Assembly (NCBI GenBank): GCA_019232985.1
Contig: JAFAMW010000048.1
Coordinates: 62,001 to 126,000 of the forward strand
Reading direction: 5' to 3'
DNA: 64,000 bases
From: Roseateles sp.
Lineage (GTDB): Bacteria > Pseudomonadota > Gammaproteobacteria > Burkholderiales > Burkholderiaceae
Below the pieces are notes generated by a model that was not told where the DNA came from, did not search any database, and saw only the letters and a list, made by a program, of their open reading frames with translations. Both the position numbers and the translations under genes were made by a program. Of the stretch, positions 1 through 10,807 are shown piece after piece. Position 1 is the first letter of the stretch, and the number at the start of each line of letters is the position of its first letter.

Positions 1-342
1 CTCGACCACGACCTGATCGGCCTGCATGTCGGCGCGGCCGCGCAGGAACTCATGCACGAGCAGGCGCTCGCGCGCGGCCGCACGATCAAGGCGCGGCTGC
101 AGGTGCGCGGCTTCGACGCGATCGCCCAGCTCGTCGAGCAGCGCCTCGGCGTCGCCGTGCTGCCCGAGGGGCCGGCGCGCCGCTTTACCCAGGTTTTCGC
201 CGTCGAACTGCTGACCCTTGCCGAGCCCTGGGCGCAGCGCGACTATCTGCTCGGCGTGCAGCGGCAGGAGCGCCTGCCCACCGTCGTGCAGCGCTTCGTC
301 GATTCGGTTGTTAAACAGGACAAACAGGAGGCTCAGCCATGA
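1..342 (+). CDS. LysR-family transcriptional regulator, C-terminal part (5' end outside window)
   Basis: The reading frame is open from base 1 and ends at a TGA that overlaps the leuC start (ATGA, 339-342). The visible 113 residues look like the end of a LysR effector-binding domain: a segment containing [20 protein letters not shown] followed by a short polar tail. The stretch '[10 protein letters not shown]' is typical of the last alpha/beta unit of LysR co-inducer domains. Known biology: LysR regulators often sit beside leu or other amino-acid operons and control them. Same-strand coupling to leuC suggests co-transcription. The DNA-binding domain is not in the window, so the subfamily cannot be assigned. 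Confidence 0.7.
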   Translation, partial: LDHDLIGLHVGAAAQELMHEQALARGRTIKARLQVRGFDAIAQLVEQRLGVAVLPEGPARRFTQVFAVELLTLAEPWAQRDYLLGVQRQERLPTVVQRFVDSVVKQDKQEAQP

Positions 343-1775
343 GCGCCAGGACTCTCTACGACAAGCTCTGGGACGAGCATGTCGTCCACACCGAGGACGA
401 CGGCACGGCCATCCTCTACATCGACCGCCATCTGGTCCACGAGGTGACGAGCCCGCAGGCCTTCGAGGGCCTGCGCGAGGCCGGCCGCAAGGTCTGGCGC
501 GTGAGCTCGATCGTCGCGACGGCCGACCACAACACGCCGACGACCGGCTGGGAGCAAGGCTACGACGGCATCAAAGACCCGATCAGCAAGGAGCAGATCA
601 CGACGCTCGACGCGAACATCAAGGAGTTCGGCGCGGCGGCGTTCTTCCCCTTCCTGAGCAAGCGCCAGGGCATCGTCCACGTGATCGGCCCCGAGCAGGG
701 CGCGACGCTGCCGGGCATGACCGTGGTCTGCGGCGACAGCCACACGAGCACCCACGGCGCGTTCGGCGCGCTCGCCCACGGCATCGGCACGAGCGAGGTC
801 GAGCATGTGCTCGCGACCCAGACCCTGCAGGCCAAGAAGGCCAGGAACCTGCTCGTCAAGGTCGAGGGCCAGCTGCCGCGCGGCTGCGGCGCCAAGGACA
901 TCGTGCTCGCCGTCATCGGCCGCATCGGCACGGCCGGCGGCACCGGCTACACGATCGAGTTCGCGGGCAGCGCGATCCGCGCGCTGTCGATGGAAGGCCG
1001 CATGACGGTCTGCAATATGGCGATCGAGGCCGGCGCGCGCGCGGGCCTGATCGCGGTCGACGACACGACGCTCAACTACGTGAAGGGCCGCCCGTTCAGC
1101 CCGACCGGCGTGGAATGGGACCAGGCCGTCGCCTACTGGCGCACGCTGCACAGCGACGCGGGCGCGCATTTCGACGCCGTCGTCGAGCTCGACGCCGCGC
1201 AGATCCGCCCGCAGGTCACCTGGGGCACCTCGCCCGAGATGGTGCTGTCGATCGAGGACCGGGTGCCCGACCCGGACAAGGAAAAGGACGCGAGCAGGCG
1301 CGGCGCGATCGAGCGCGCGCTGACCTATATGGGCCTCGAGCCGAACAAGGCGATCGCCGACATCCGCATCGACAAGGTCTTCATCGGCTCGTGCACCAAT
1401 AGCCGCATCGAGGACATGCGCGAGGCCGCGGCCGTCGTGCGCCGCCTCGCCGGGAGCACGGGCGGGCGCATCGCGGCCAACGTCAAGCTCGCCCTGGTCG
1501 TGCCCGGCTCGGGCCTCGTCAAGGCGCAGGCCGAGGCCGAGGGCCTCGACCAGGTCTTCAAGGCCGCGGGCTTCGAGTGGCGCGAGCCCGGCTGCTCGAT
1601 GTGCCTCGCGATGAACGCCGACCGCCTCGAGCCCGGCGAGCGCTGCGCGTCGACGAGCAACCGCAACTTCGAGGGCCGCCAGGGGCAGGGCGGGCGCACC
1701 CACCTGGTCAGCCCGGCGATGGCCGCGGCCGCCGCGATGCAGGGCCATTTCGTCGACGTGCGTCGGATCGCCTGA
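339..1775 (+). CDS. leuC: 3-isopropylmalate dehydratase, large subunit
   Basis: With LeuD this enzyme isomerises 2-isopropylmalate to 3-isopropylmalate in leucine biosynthesis (cytoplasm). The 478-residue protein has the usual length of the family. The [4Fe-4S] ligands are visible as C352 (in FIGSCTNSR) and C419/C422 (in GCSMCLAMN), and the aconitase-type [13 protein letters not shown] segment is at 131-143. A strong Shine-Dalgarno AGGAGG lies about 7 bases before the ATG. The start overlaps the stop of the LysR gene. The gene is followed by a repeat-containing gap of 282 bases and then leuD, so leuC and leuD are less tightly joined than usual. Codon use is extreme GC3 (CTC, GAG, CGC, ATC). 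Confidence 0.96.
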   Translation: MSARTLYDKLWDEHVVHTEDDGTAILYIDRHLVHEVTSPQAFEGLREAGRKVWRVSSIVATADHNTPTTGWEQGYDGIKDPISKEQITTLDANIKEFGAAAFFPFLSKRQGIVHVIGPEQGATLPGMTVVCGDSHTSTHGAFGALAHGIGTSEVEHVLATQTLQAKKARNLLVKVEGQLPRGCGAKDIVLAVIGRIGTAGGTGYTIEFAGSAIRALSMEGRMTVCNMAIEAGARAGLIAVDDTTLNYVKGRPFSPTGVEWDQAVAYWRTLHSDAGAHFDAVVELDAAQIRPQVTWGTSPEMVLSIEDRVPDPDKEKDASRRGAIERALTYMGLEPNKAIADIRIDKVFIGSCTNSRIEDMREAAAVVRRLAGSTGGRIAANVKLALVVPGSGLVKAQAEAEGLDQVFKAAGFEWREPGCSMCLAMNADRLEPGERCASTSNRNFEGRQGQGGRTHLVSPAMAAAAAMQGHFVDVRRIA

Positions 1776-1996
1776 AATGGCGCCCCTCGCCCGGTCTCGC
1801 CGCGCTGAACGCGGGCGCGCCCAGTCGGCCGACCGGCAAGCATGCCGATCGGCGTTCGCCAGCCGCGATCGAGCGCGCAGGCGCTCGACCGGTGCGGGCT
1901 CGCTCCCCCGAGGGGATGCCGCGGCCTGCGGCTGCGAGCCGCGGGCCGCCGCAGGCGGGCCGGCTTGGGAGCGGCCCGGCGCCGGCCCGAAATACC
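1776..1996 (+). repeat. Modular intergenic element, copy 1 (leuC-leuD gap)
   Basis: The element starts within a base or two of the leuC stop. It shares block A (1777-1816), a CCCCCGAGGGG core (1904-1916) and block D (1954-1982) with the truA-trpF gap. Block D differs from copy 2 by about one base. Between the core and block D lies a hairpin: 1921-1933 pairs with 1937-1949 (13 pairs, one G-T, loop GCG). Copy 1 has about 80 extra bases between block A and the core. No open reading frame in it looks real. The remaining bases to leuD (1997-2057) hold only the leuD ribosome-binding site. Confidence 0.75.
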
Positions 1997-2057
1997 TCCG
2001 CGGGTTTACACCTCGAGGCGGCCGCGAACGCGGCATGAATCACTGACAGGAACATCC

Positions 2058-2702
2058 ATGGACAAGTTCACCGTGCACCAGGGCCTCGTCGCCCCGATGG
2101 ATCGCGACAACGTCGACACCGACGCGATCATCCCCAAGCAGTTCCTCAAGTCGATCCGGCGCAGCGGCTTCGGCCCGAACCTGTTCGACGAATGGCGCTA
2201 CCTCGACCATGGCGAGCCGGGCCAGGACCCGGCGTCGCGCCGGCCGAACCCCGACTTCGTGCTGAACCAGCCGCGCTACCGGGGCGCGAGCATCCTGCTC
2301 GCGCGCCGCAACTTCGGCTGCGGCTCGAGCCGCGAGCACGCGCCGTGGGCGCTCCAGCAATACGGCTTCCGCGCGCTGATCGCGCCGAGCTACGCCGACA
2401 TCTTCTTCAACAACTGCTTCAAGAACGGCGTGCTGCCGATCGTGCTGCCCGAGCCGCAGGTCGCGCAGCTGTTCGACGAGGTGTTCGCGTTCCCCGGCTA
2501 CCAGCTGACCATTGACCTCGAGCGCCAGCTCGTCGTCAAGCCCGACGGCGCGGGCCTGCCCTTCGAGGTCCAGCCCTTCCGCAAGTACTGCCTGCTCGGC
2601 GGCTTCGACGACATCGGCCTGACGCTGCGTCACGCCGACAAGATCAAGGCCTTCGAGGCCCAGCGCATCGCGGCCAAGCCCTGGCTCGCGAACCGTCTCT
2701 AA
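2058..2702 (+). CDS. leuD: 3-isopropylmalate dehydratase, small subunit
   Basis: Partner of LeuC in the isopropylmalate isomerase. The product has 214 residues. The swivel-domain signature [16 protein letters not shown] is at residues 84-99, and the start [20 protein letters not shown] is the classic LeuD N-terminus. A longer open frame runs upstream to 1842, but that part translates the intergenic repeat, so the ATG at 2058 is chosen; it has CAGGAA six bases upstream. leuB follows after 14 bases. Confidence 0.95.
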   Translation: MDKFTVHQGLVAPMDRDNVDTDAIIPKQFLKSIRRSGFGPNLFDEWRYLDHGEPGQDPASRRPNPDFVLNQPRYRGASILLARRNFGCGSSREHAPWALQQYGFRALIAPSYADIFFNNCFKNGVLPIVLPEPQVAQLFDEVFAFPGYQLTIDLERQLVVKPDGAGLPFEVQPFRKYCLLGGFDDIGLTLRHADKIKAFEAQRIAAKPWLANRL

Positions 2703-2716
2703 ACCCCGGAATTCCC

Positions 2717-3808
2717 ATGACGAAGATTGCAATCCTCCCCGGCGACGGCATCGGCACCGAGATCATGGCCGAGGCCGTCAAGGTGCTGCGCACGCTCGAG
2801 CTGCCGCTCGAAATGGAAACCGCGCCGGTCGGCGGCGCCGCCTACGAGGCCGCGGGCCACCCGCTGCCCGAGGCGACGCTGAACCTCGCCAAGGCCGCCG
2901 ACGCCGTGCTGTTCGGCGCGGTCGGCGACTGGAAGTACGACAAGCTCGAGCGCCACCTGCGCCCCGAGCAGGCCATCCTCGGACTGCGCAAGCACCTGGG
3001 CCTGTTCGCGAACCTGCGCCCGGCGATCTGCTACGAGCAGCTGACCCACGCGTCGAGCCTCAAGCCCGAGCTCGTCGCGGGCCTCGACATCCTGATCATC
3101 CGCGAGCTGACCGGCGACATCTACTTTGGCCAGCCGCGCGGCCGCCGCACGGCCGTCGACGGCCTGTTCCCCGGCAGCGAGGAAGGCTTCGACACGATGC
3201 GCTATGCGCGCCCCGAGATCGAGCGCATCGCCCATGTCGCGTTCCAGGCCGCGCAAAAGCGCAACAAGCGCCTGACCAGCGTCGACAAGGCCAACGTGCT
3301 CGAGACCTCGCAGCTGTGGAAGGACGTCGTGACCGAGGTCCACGCCCAGTACCCCGACGTCGCGCTCGACCATATGTACGTGGACAACGCGGCGATGCAG
3401 CTCGTCAAGGCGCCGAAGAAATTCGACGTCGTCGTGACCGGCAATATGTTCGGCGACATCCTCAGCGACGAGGCGGCGATGCTCACGGGCTCGATCGGCA
3501 TGCTGCCCTCGGCCTCGCTCGACAAGCACAACAAGGGCCTGTACGAGCCCAGCCACGGCAGCGCGCCCGATATCGCGGGCAAGGGCATCGCCAATCCTCT
3601 GGCTACAATCCTCTCCGCTGCCATGATGCTCAAGTTCTCCCTCAACCAGCCCGAGGCTGCCGCGCGAATCGAAGCGGCCGTCCAGTCCGTGCTGGCCCAG
3701 GGTCTGCGTACCGCGGACATCTGGTCCGAGGGCACCCAAAAAGTGAGCACCCGCGAGATGGGCGACGCCGTCGTCGCCGCCATCACGACCAAAACCATCA
3801 AGGGCTAA
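2717..3808 (+). CDS. leuB: 3-isopropylmalate dehydrogenase
   Basis: NAD-dependent oxidative decarboxylation of 3-isopropylmalate, the third step of leucine synthesis. The 363 residues match the family length. Visible signature elements are the N-terminal GDGIG loop, FANLRPA (R101), R129 in [13 protein letters not shown]191, and the metal-binding aspartates D223, D247 and D251 within YVDNAAM and [13 protein letters not shown]. The last ~200 bases (about 3590-3800) depart from the GC-extreme codon use of the rest of the gene (for example ATCCTCTGGCTACAATCC), which may reflect a local regulatory signal for asd or a mosaic origin. Confidence 0.96.
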   Translation: MTKIAILPGDGIGTEIMAEAVKVLRTLELPLEMETAPVGGAAYEAAGHPLPEATLNLAKAADAVLFGAVGDWKYDKLERHLRPEQAILGLRKHLGLFANLRPAICYEQLTHASSLKPELVAGLDILIIRELTGDIYFGQPRGRRTAVDGLFPGSEEGFDTMRYARPEIERIAHVAFQAAQKRNKRLTSVDKANVLETSQLWKDVVTEVHAQYPDVALDHMYVDNAAMQLVKAPKKFDVVVTGNMFGDILSDEAAMLTGSIGMLPSASLDKHNKGLYEPSHGSAPDIAGKGIANPLATILSAAMMLKFSLNQPEAAARIEAAVQSVLAQGLRTADIWSEGTQKVSTREMGDAVVAAITTKTIKG

Positions 3809-3904
3809 GGCTCCCGGTTCGTCTCGCCCTCTGCAAACCCGGCGAAGCGAGCCGGGGCAGTCACCCAGGGGTTTGTGGTGCAAGGCGACTTGAAGGAATT
3901 GACG

Positions 3905-5044
3905 ATGACGACATTGGTAGGACTGGTGGGCTGGCGCGGCATGGTCGGCTCGGTGCTGATGGACCGGATGAGCGCGGAGCGCGACTTCGACCTGATCGAG
4001 CCGCTGTTCTTCAGCACGAGCAATGCGGGCGGCCGGGCCCCCGCGCAGGCCAAGAACGAAACCGCGCTGCAGGACGCGCACGACCTCGCCCAGCTCAAGC
4101 GCTGCGAGATCATCATCACTGCCCAAGGCGGCGACTACACGAACGAGGTCTACCCAAAGCTGCGCGCGGCCGGCTGGAACGGCCACTGGATCGACGCGGC
4201 CTCGTCGCTGCGCATGCACGACGACGCCGTGATCGTGCTCGACCCGGTCAATATGCCCGTGATCAAGCGCTCGCTCGCCCAGGGCGGCCGCGACTGGATC
4301 GGCGGCAACTGCACGGTGTCGTGCATGCTGATGGGCGTCGGTGCGCTTTACAAGGCCGGCCTCGTCGAGTGGATGAGCACGCAGACCTACCAGGCCGCGT
4401 CGGGCGGCGGCGCCCAGCACATGCGCGAGCTGCTCACGCAGTACGGCACGCTGAATGCCGAGGTCAAGGCCCTGCTCGACGACCCGAAGAGCGCGATCCT
4501 CGAGATCGACCGCAAGGTCATCGCCAAGCAGCGCGCGCTGACCGAGGCCGAGACGGCGAACTTCGGCGTGCCGCTCGGCGGCTCGCTGATCCCGTGGATC
4601 GACAAGGACCTCGGGATCGGCAAGGGCCGGGACGAGCCCGGCTATGGCCAGTCCAAGGAAGAGTGGAAGGGCATGGCCGAGACCAACAAGATTCTCGGCT
4701 CCGGCAATATCCCGGTCGACGGCTTCTGCGTGCGCGTCGGCGCGATGCGCTGCCACAGCCAGGCGCTGACCTTCAAGCTCAAGAAAGACGTGCCGCTGGC
4801 CGATATCGAGGCCATGATCGCGGCCGACAACGCCTGGGTGAAGGTCGTCCCGAATACGCGCGAGGCCACGATTCGCGAACTCACGCCGGTGGCCGTGACG
4901 GGCACGATGGCCATCCCGGTCGGCCGCCTGCGCAAGCTCGCGATGGGGCCCGAGTACCTCGGCGCGTTCACGATCGGCGACCAGCTGCTGTGGGGCGCGG
5001 CCGAACCGCTGCGCCGCATGCTGCGCATCCTGCTCGAGCAGTAA
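3905..5044 (+). CDS. asd: Aspartate-semialdehyde dehydrogenase
   Basis: NADPH-dependent reduction of aspartyl phosphate to aspartate semialdehyde, the branch point for lysine/diaminopimelate, threonine and methionine. This is the Gram-negative Asd type: N-terminal [15 protein letters not shown] nucleotide loop, active-site cysteine C136 in [11 protein letters not shown], and a long C-terminal dimerisation domain. The ATG at 3905 gives 379 residues and has an AAGGAA upstream. A GTG at 3875 would add ten unconserved residues. Functionally it links to the dap genes at 29-34 kb. Confidence 0.94.
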   Translation: MTTLVGLVGWRGMVGSVLMDRMSAERDFDLIEPLFFSTSNAGGRAPAQAKNETALQDAHDLAQLKRCEIIITAQGGDYTNEVYPKLRAAGWNGHWIDAASSLRMHDDAVIVLDPVNMPVIKRSLAQGGRDWIGGNCTVSCMLMGVGALYKAGLVEWMSTQTYQAASGGGAQHMRELLTQYGTLNAEVKALLDDPKSAILEIDRKVIAKQRALTEAETANFGVPLGGSLIPWIDKDLGIGKGRDEPGYGQSKEEWKGMAETNKILGSGNIPVDGFCVRVGAMRCHSQALTFKLKKDVPLADIEAMIAADNAWVKVVPNTREATIRELTPVAVTGTMAIPVGRLRKLAMGPEYLGAFTIGDQLLWGAAEPLRRMLRILLEQ

Positions 5045-5064
5045 GCGCGGCCGGGCGAGGGCGC

Positions 5065-5090
5065 GGGGGAGGGCGGCTTCGCCCCCTCCC
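5065..5090 (+). terminator. GC-rich hairpin after asd
   Basis: 5065-5075 pairs with 5080-5090 (11 pairs including one G-T, with one A-C mismatch, loop GCTT), 20 bases after the asd stop. There is no T-run, so it may be a transcript-stabilising or Rho-associated hairpin rather than a classical terminator. The bases from here to 5277 hold no gene. Confidence 0.4.
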
Positions 5091-5301
5091 GGGCTATCCC
5101 CTAGGGGCGTTGCCTTCGAGCGACAGGCAGGCGTAACCGGTCGTGAATGGCGTCAAGCGTGCGCACTTTTGACCCTTTGGATGAGGGGTTGAGCGTATAT
5201 GCTTGATGCTGTTGCGTTTTTGTGCGCCAGTGCGCACGAACAGGACCGCATGATCGGCGTAGACAGCAGGCACGGCAGTGACCTGGACCTTGGGGGTCGC
5301 C

Positions 5302-7872
5302 TTGAGAAATGAAAATCGCACCGCGGGCCGCCGCGTCTGGTTCCCGCGTTCGCGTGTTGCGGCCGCGGCCGTGCTCGCGCTGGGCTTGGTCGGCAACGCG
5401 GCCCACGCGCTCGGGCTCGGCAAGCTGTCGGTGCAGTCGGCGCTCGGCGAAACGCTAAGGGCCGAGATCGAGGTCACGAGCCTGTCGCCCGACGAAGCCG
5501 GTTCGCTCAAGGTCCGCGTTGCGCCGCCCGAGTCCTACCGTGCGAGCGGCGTCGAGTACAACGCGCTGCTGACCGGCACCGACATCCAGGTCGTCCAGCG
5601 CGAAGGCCGCACCTATCTGCACATGAGCAGCGACCGCGCGGTGCAGGAGCCCTTCGTCGACGTGATCCTCGAGCTCTCCTGGGCGAGCGGCCGTCTGGTG
5701 CGCGAGTACACGCTGCTGTTCGATCCGCCGACCGTGCCGCACCCGCAGCAGGTCGCGCCGCCCGCCGTCGCCGCGACGCCCGTGATCTCGGCGCCATCGC
5801 CGGCCCCGGCGGTCGCCCCGCCGCCGCCGGTCGCCGTGGCGGCCGCGCCGATCGCGCCGCCCGCGCCCGTGCGGGCGAAACCCGAAGCGCCCAGGCCCGA
5901 GGCTTCGGCGCCCGCGCCGAAGGTCGCGGCCGCCGCGCCTGCGCCGGTCGCACCGACGCCCGCGCTCAAGCCCGCCGCCGCGCCGACCCCGGCCAGCGAG
6001 GTCACGGTGCGCCCCGGCGATTCGCTGTCGCGCATCGCCTCGCGCGTGCAGCCGGCCGGCGTGTCGCTCGACCAGATGCTCGTCGGGCTGTACCGCAGCA
6101 ACCCGGACGCGTTCATCGACAACAACATGAACCTGCTCAAGGCCGGCTCGGTCCTGCAGGTTCCCTCGTCCGACAGCCTGGGCGCGCTGTCGGCCGGCGA
6201 GGCGCGCCAGGTCATCCAGGCGCAGAGCGCCGACTTCAACGCCTACCGCGAGCGCCTCGCGGGCGCCGCGCCGACGCTCAAGACCGAGGGCAACGAGCGC
6301 CAGGCGCGCGGCAAGGTCGAGGCTGCCGTCGACGAGCACAAGTCCGCCGCCGCGGCGTCGCCCGACAAGCTCACGCTGTCGAAGGCCGCGAGCGCGACCG
6401 CCGAGGCCAAGGCCTCGAAGGCCACCGAGAAGAAGGACGCCGCGAACCGCGTCGCCGAGCTCACGCGCAACGTCGAGGAGCTCAAGCGCCTGTCGGCCGC
6501 GGCCCAGCCGCCGGCCGCCGCGCCGGCGCCGGTCGCCCCCGCGCCGGCTTCGACCCCGACCGTGCTCGCCCAGGCCCCGGCCGCGCTGACGCCGGCGAGC
6601 GTCGCGCCGGCGCCCAAGCCCGCCGCGAGCATGGCGCCGGCGACGCCCAAGCCGCAGCTGCCGCCGGCGCCGCCCGCGCGCCCCGAGCCCGGCCTGGTCG
6701 ACAGCCTGCTCGCGAGCCCGGCCGTGCTCGGCGGCGGCGCCGCGGTGCTGCTCGCGCTCGGCGGCCTCGCGTTCATGCGCCTGCGCGGCGGCAAGGACAA
6801 GGCCAAGGCCGACACCGGCTTCCACGAAAGCCGCCTGCAGCCCGACTCCTTCTTCGGCCAGTCGGGCGGCCAGCGCGTCGATACGCGCGACGCGACCGGC
6901 GCGGCCTCGTCGATGAGCTATTCGCTGAGCCAGCTCGACGCGATCGGCGACGTCGACCCGGTCGCCGAGGCCGACGTCTACCTCGCCTACGGCCGCGACC
7001 TGCAGGCCGAGGAAATCCTCAAGGAAGCGCTGCGCGCGAACCCGACCCGGCTCGCGATCCGCCTCAAGCTGCTCGAGGTCTACGCCAAGCGCCGCGACAC
7101 CAAGGGCTTCGAGCAGCTCGCGGTGCAGCTCTACGCCGAGACCCACGGCACGGGCGAGGACTGGGCGAAGGCCCAGGAGCTCGGCCGCCAGATCGACCCC
7201 GAGAACCCGCTCTACCAGCCCGGCGGCGCGCCCGCGGCGGACGAGGCGGGGCACGAGGTCCATGCCGAGCCGATGGACGCGAGCACGCTGCCCGCGACCG
7301 TCGTCGCCCAGCCGACCCAGTCGCAGGCGCCGACCGAGGCGATGGGCCTGCCGCCGGTCAGCGGCTTCGGCCTCGACCTCGACCTCGACACCGACACCGC
7401 AGCGAACGCGATGGCCGCGACCCAGGCGATGACGCCGTCGGCCGAGCGTGCGCCCATGGGCATGGACTTCGACGTGTCGGCGCCGGCCCATGCGGCGCCC
7501 GCGCCGCAGCACGCCGGCGGCGAACTACCCGACCTGCACCTCGACCTCGACGCGCCCGGCGCGCCGGCTGCCGCGCCGGTTCACGCCACGGCGCCGGCCC
7601 ATGCGCCGGCGGCCGGGGCCGAGAACGCGCTCGACTTCGACCTCTCGTCGATCGACCTCGACCTGCCCGCGACGGGCGCGACGGGCGCGGCCGCCGGCCC
7701 CGAGCTCAGCGCTGAAGAGGCCGAGCCGCTGCACCGCCAGCTCGAGCTCGCCGACGAGTTCCGCCAGATCGGCGACACCGAGGGCGCCCGCGAGGTGCTC
7801 AACGAGGTCATCGAGAAGGCGTCGGGCGAGCTCAAGACGCGCGCTCAGCAGATGCTCAAAGAGCTGAGCTGA
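5302..7872 (+). CDS. fimV: FimV/TspA-like inner-membrane peptidoglycan-binding protein
   Basis: FimV-family proteins are single-span hub proteins that help assemble type IV pili or secretins and localise polar machinery. The 856-residue product has an N-terminal hydrophobic segment ending near NAAHALG, a conserved LGLGKLSVQSALGETLRAEI domain, Pro/Ala-rich linkers, a LysM domain (about 234-291, starting VTVRPGDSLSRIAS), a coiled-coil-like charged region, a transmembrane helix (about 474-492) and the C-terminal FimV domain (about 806-855). The TTG at 5302 is proposed; a GTG at 5278 is a possible alternative. fimV lies between asd and truA, its common place in betaproteobacteria. Other pilus genes are at 30.5, 52.3 and 63 kb. 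Confidence 0.88.
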   Translation: MRNENRTAGRRVWFPRSRVAAAAVLALGLVGNAAHALGLGKLSVQSALGETLRAEIEVTSLSPDEAGSLKVRVAPPESYRASGVEYNALLTGTDIQVVQREGRTYLHMSSDRAVQEPFVDVILELSWASGRLVREYTLLFDPPTVPHPQQVAPPAVAATPVISAPSPAPAVAPPPPVAVAAAPIAPPAPVRAKPEAPRPEASAPAPKVAAAAPAPVAPTPALKPAAAPTPASEVTVRPGDSLSRIASRVQPAGVSLDQMLVGLYRSNPDAFIDNNMNLLKAGSVLQVPSSDSLGALSAGEARQVIQAQSADFNAYRERLAGAAPTLKTEGNERQARGKVEAAVDEHKSAAAASPDKLTLSKAASATAEAKASKATEKKDAANRVAELTRNVEELKRLSAAAQPPAAAPAPVAPAPASTPTVLAQAPAALTPASVAPAPKPAASMAPATPKPQLPPAPPARPEPGLVDSLLASPAVLGGGAAVLLALGGLAFMRLRGGKDKAKADTGFHESRLQPDSFFGQSGGQRVDTRDATGAASSMSYSLSQLDAIGDVDPVAEADVYLAYGRDLQAEEILKEALRANPTRLAIRLKLLEVYAKRRDTKGFEQLAVQLYAETHGTGEDWAKAQELGRQIDPENPLYQPGGAPAADEAGHEVHAEPMDASTLPATVVAQPTQSQAPTEAMGLPPVSGFGLDLDLDTDTAANAMAATQAMTPSAERAPMGMDFDVSAPAHAAPAPQHAGGELPDLHLDLDAPGAPAAAPVHATAPAHAPAAGAENALDFDLSSIDLDLPATGATGAAAGPELSAEEAEPLHRQLELADEFRQIGDTEGAREVLNEVIEKASGELKTRAQQMLKELS

Positions 7873-7903
7873 AGCCAGCGCCTGCCGCGTCCCCGATAAT
7901 CGA

Positions 7904-7936
7904 AGCGCCCGGTGTTCCCGGGCGCTTTTTCTTTTC
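7904..7936 (+). terminator. Rho-independent terminator after fimV
   Basis: A 9-bp perfect stem (7904-7912 with 7918-7926) is followed by TTTTTCTTTT. It lies 31 bases after the fimV stop and just upstream of truA, so truA is probably transcribed from a separate start or by read-through. Confidence 0.85.
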
Positions 7937-7953
7937 TGGGGAACAGGATCGAC

Positions 7954-8739
7954 ATGCGCGTCGCGCTCGGCATCGCCTACAAGGGCCAGGCCTACAAGGG
8001 CTGGCAGAGCCAGCCCGGCGGCGGCACCGTGCAGGACCGGCTCGAGGCCGCCCTCGCGCAGTTCGCTGCCACCCCGATCCGCACGATCTGCGCGGGCCGC
8101 ACCGACACCGGCGTGCACGCGCTGAACCAGGTCGTGCACTTCGACGCCGCGGTCGAGCGCGAGCCGTTCTCGTGGATCCGCGGCACGAATCGCTACCTGC
8201 CGTCCGACATCGCCGTGCAATGGTGCGCGTTCCCGGGCGAGGCTTTTCACGCGCGCAACGCCGCGCGCGGCCGCCGTTACGCCTACCTGCTGCTCGAGTC
8301 GCCGGTGCGCCCGGCGATCGAGACCGGCTCGGCGGGCTGGGTGTTCCGCCCGCTCGACCGGGGTGCGATGGAGGCGGGCGCCGCGCTGCTCGTCGGCGAG
8401 CACGACTTCTCCTCGTTCCGCTCGAGCGAATGCCAGGCGCTGTCGCCGCTCAAGCAGCTGCGCGCGATCCGGATCTCGCGCCACGGCGCGTACTGGCGCT
8501 TCGAGTTCGACGCGTCGGCGTTTCTCCACCATATGGTGCGCAACCTGATGGGTTGTTTGATCGCGGTCGGCACCGGCGCAAGGCCGCCCGGCTGGATCGC
8601 CGAGGTGATCGCCGCGCGCAGCCGCGATGCCGCGGCGCCGACCTTCGCCCCCGACGGCCTGCACTTTCTCGGCCCCTATTACGATGCCGAGCTGAACCTG
8701 CCCGAGCGCACGCCCGCCTTCGACTGGCTGCCTGGATAA
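7954..8739 (+). CDS. truA: tRNA pseudouridine(38-40) synthase
   Basis: Makes pseudouridine at positions 38-40 of tRNA anticodon arms. The ATG at 7954 gives 261 residues beginning MRVALGIAYKGQAYKGWQSQ, the conserved N-terminus of TruA. The upstream part of the open frame covers the terminator and was left out. The catalytic aspartate is D51 in CAGRTDTGVHALNQV, and HHMVRNLMG near the C-terminus is also typical. An AGGA lies six bases before the start. The stop codon is followed at once by the second copy of the modular intergenic element. Confidence 0.95.
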   Translation: MRVALGIAYKGQAYKGWQSQPGGGTVQDRLEAALAQFAATPIRTICAGRTDTGVHALNQVVHFDAAVEREPFSWIRGTNRYLPSDIAVQWCAFPGEAFHARNAARGRRYAYLLLESPVRPAIETGSAGWVFRPLDRGAMEAGAALLVGEHDFSSFRSSECQALSPLKQLRAIRISRHGAYWRFEFDASAFLHHMVRNLMGCLIAVGTGARPPGWIAEVIAARSRDAAAPTFAPDGLHFLGPYYDAELNLPERTPAFDWLPG

Positions 8740-8882
8740 TGGTGCCCCTCGCCCGGTCCTGCCGCGCTGGACGCGGGCAAGTCCGGTCGGTCCCCCGCGG
8801 GGACGCGATGGCGGGCGGCCGCGAGCCGCCCGCCATCGCCGGCGGGCCGGCTTGGGGCGGCCCGGCGCTCGGCCTGGAATAC
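8740..8882 (+). repeat. Modular intergenic element, copy 2 (truA-trpF gap)
   Basis: Starts at the truA stop. Block A is 8739-8779, the CCCCCGCGGGG core is 8791-8803 and block D is 8841-8868, all matching copy 1. The central hairpin is a perfect 15-bp inverted repeat, 8805-8819 with 8825-8839, loop CGCGA. Its arm sequence is quite different from the copy 1 hairpin although both are fully paired. Confidence 0.75.
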
Positions 8883-8891
8883 CACGGTGGG

Positions 8892-9544
8892 ATGAATCAA
8901 GTGACCCGTACCCGCATCAAGATCTGCGGCCTCACGCGCGAGGCCGACGTCGACGCCGCCGTCGCGGCCGGGGCCGACGCGGTCGGCTTCGTGTTCTACG
9001 CGAAGAGCCCGCGCTTCGTTCCGGTCGAGCGCGCGGTCGAGCTTGCGCGCCGACTGCCGCCCTTCGTGACGCCGGTGGGCCTGTTCGTCAACGCGTCGGC
9101 GCACGAGGTCGGCCAGGCGCTACAAGCCCTGCCCAACCTGCTGCTGCAGTTCCACGGCGACGAGCGTCCGGCCGCTTGCAACTGGTTCGGCCGGCCCTAT
9201 GTGCGCGCGGCGCGGATGGCGCCGGGCTTCGATTTGCTAGACTTCGCCCATCAGTTTTCTCAGGCCCAGGCCATCCTGCTCGACGCCCATGTCGAGGGGT
9301 ATGGCGGCGGTGGAAAGGTCTTCGATTGGTCGCTCATTCCGCAAAACGTGCCCCGTCCGGTCGTTTTGTCTGGTGGGTTGCATGCCGCAAATGTGGCCGG
9401 GGCGATCGCGCGGGTACGGCCCTCGGCCGTTGACGTCAGCAGCGGCGTGGAGGGAGAGGCCAAAGGCCTCAAGGACCCACGCCTGATCGAAGCCTTCTGC
9501 GCGGCGGTACGCGCCGCCGACGCTGCATGCGAAAGCACCACCCC

Positions 9545-9548
<4 letters not shown>
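8892..9548 (+). CDS. trpF: Phosphoribosylanthranilate isomerase
   Basis: Amadori rearrangement of phosphoribosylanthranilate in tryptophan synthesis. The 218-residue TIM barrel has the catalytic cysteine C12 (KICGLTRE) and catalytic aspartate D131 ([14 protein letters not shown]), and the phosphate-binding VLSGGL and SSGVE loops. The start at 8892 was chosen because the frame upstream is only the intergenic repeat; a GTG at 8901 is also possible. The stop overlaps the trpB start (ATGA). The first half uses the GC-extreme codons of its neighbours; the second half (about 9225-9540) is less extreme. Confidence 0.93.

Positions 9549-10803
<1,255 letters not shown>

Positions 10804-10807
<4 letters not shown>

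Noticed and set aside
3604..3609. TACAAT in the end of leuB as an internal -10 for asd
   Set aside because: No acceptable -35 hexamer at 16-18 bases and no extended -10, so the site is not supported alone.
2699..4756. Very long minus-strand open frame opposite leuB/asd (and similar ones at 333-2036, 5455-7512, 9260-10804 and 29201-31771)
   Set aside because: These are shadows of GC-rich genes with extreme codon bias; their translations are Arg/Ala/Asp/His-rich and match no family, while the opposite strand encodes clear enzymes.
5169..5201. TTGACC ... TATATG as a fimV promoter
   Set aside because: The 21-base spacing is outside the working range.
5094..5510. Minus-strand ORF over the fimV upstream region
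   Set aside because: It overlaps the fimV start, has low-complexity Ser/Ala/Arg content and no known domain.
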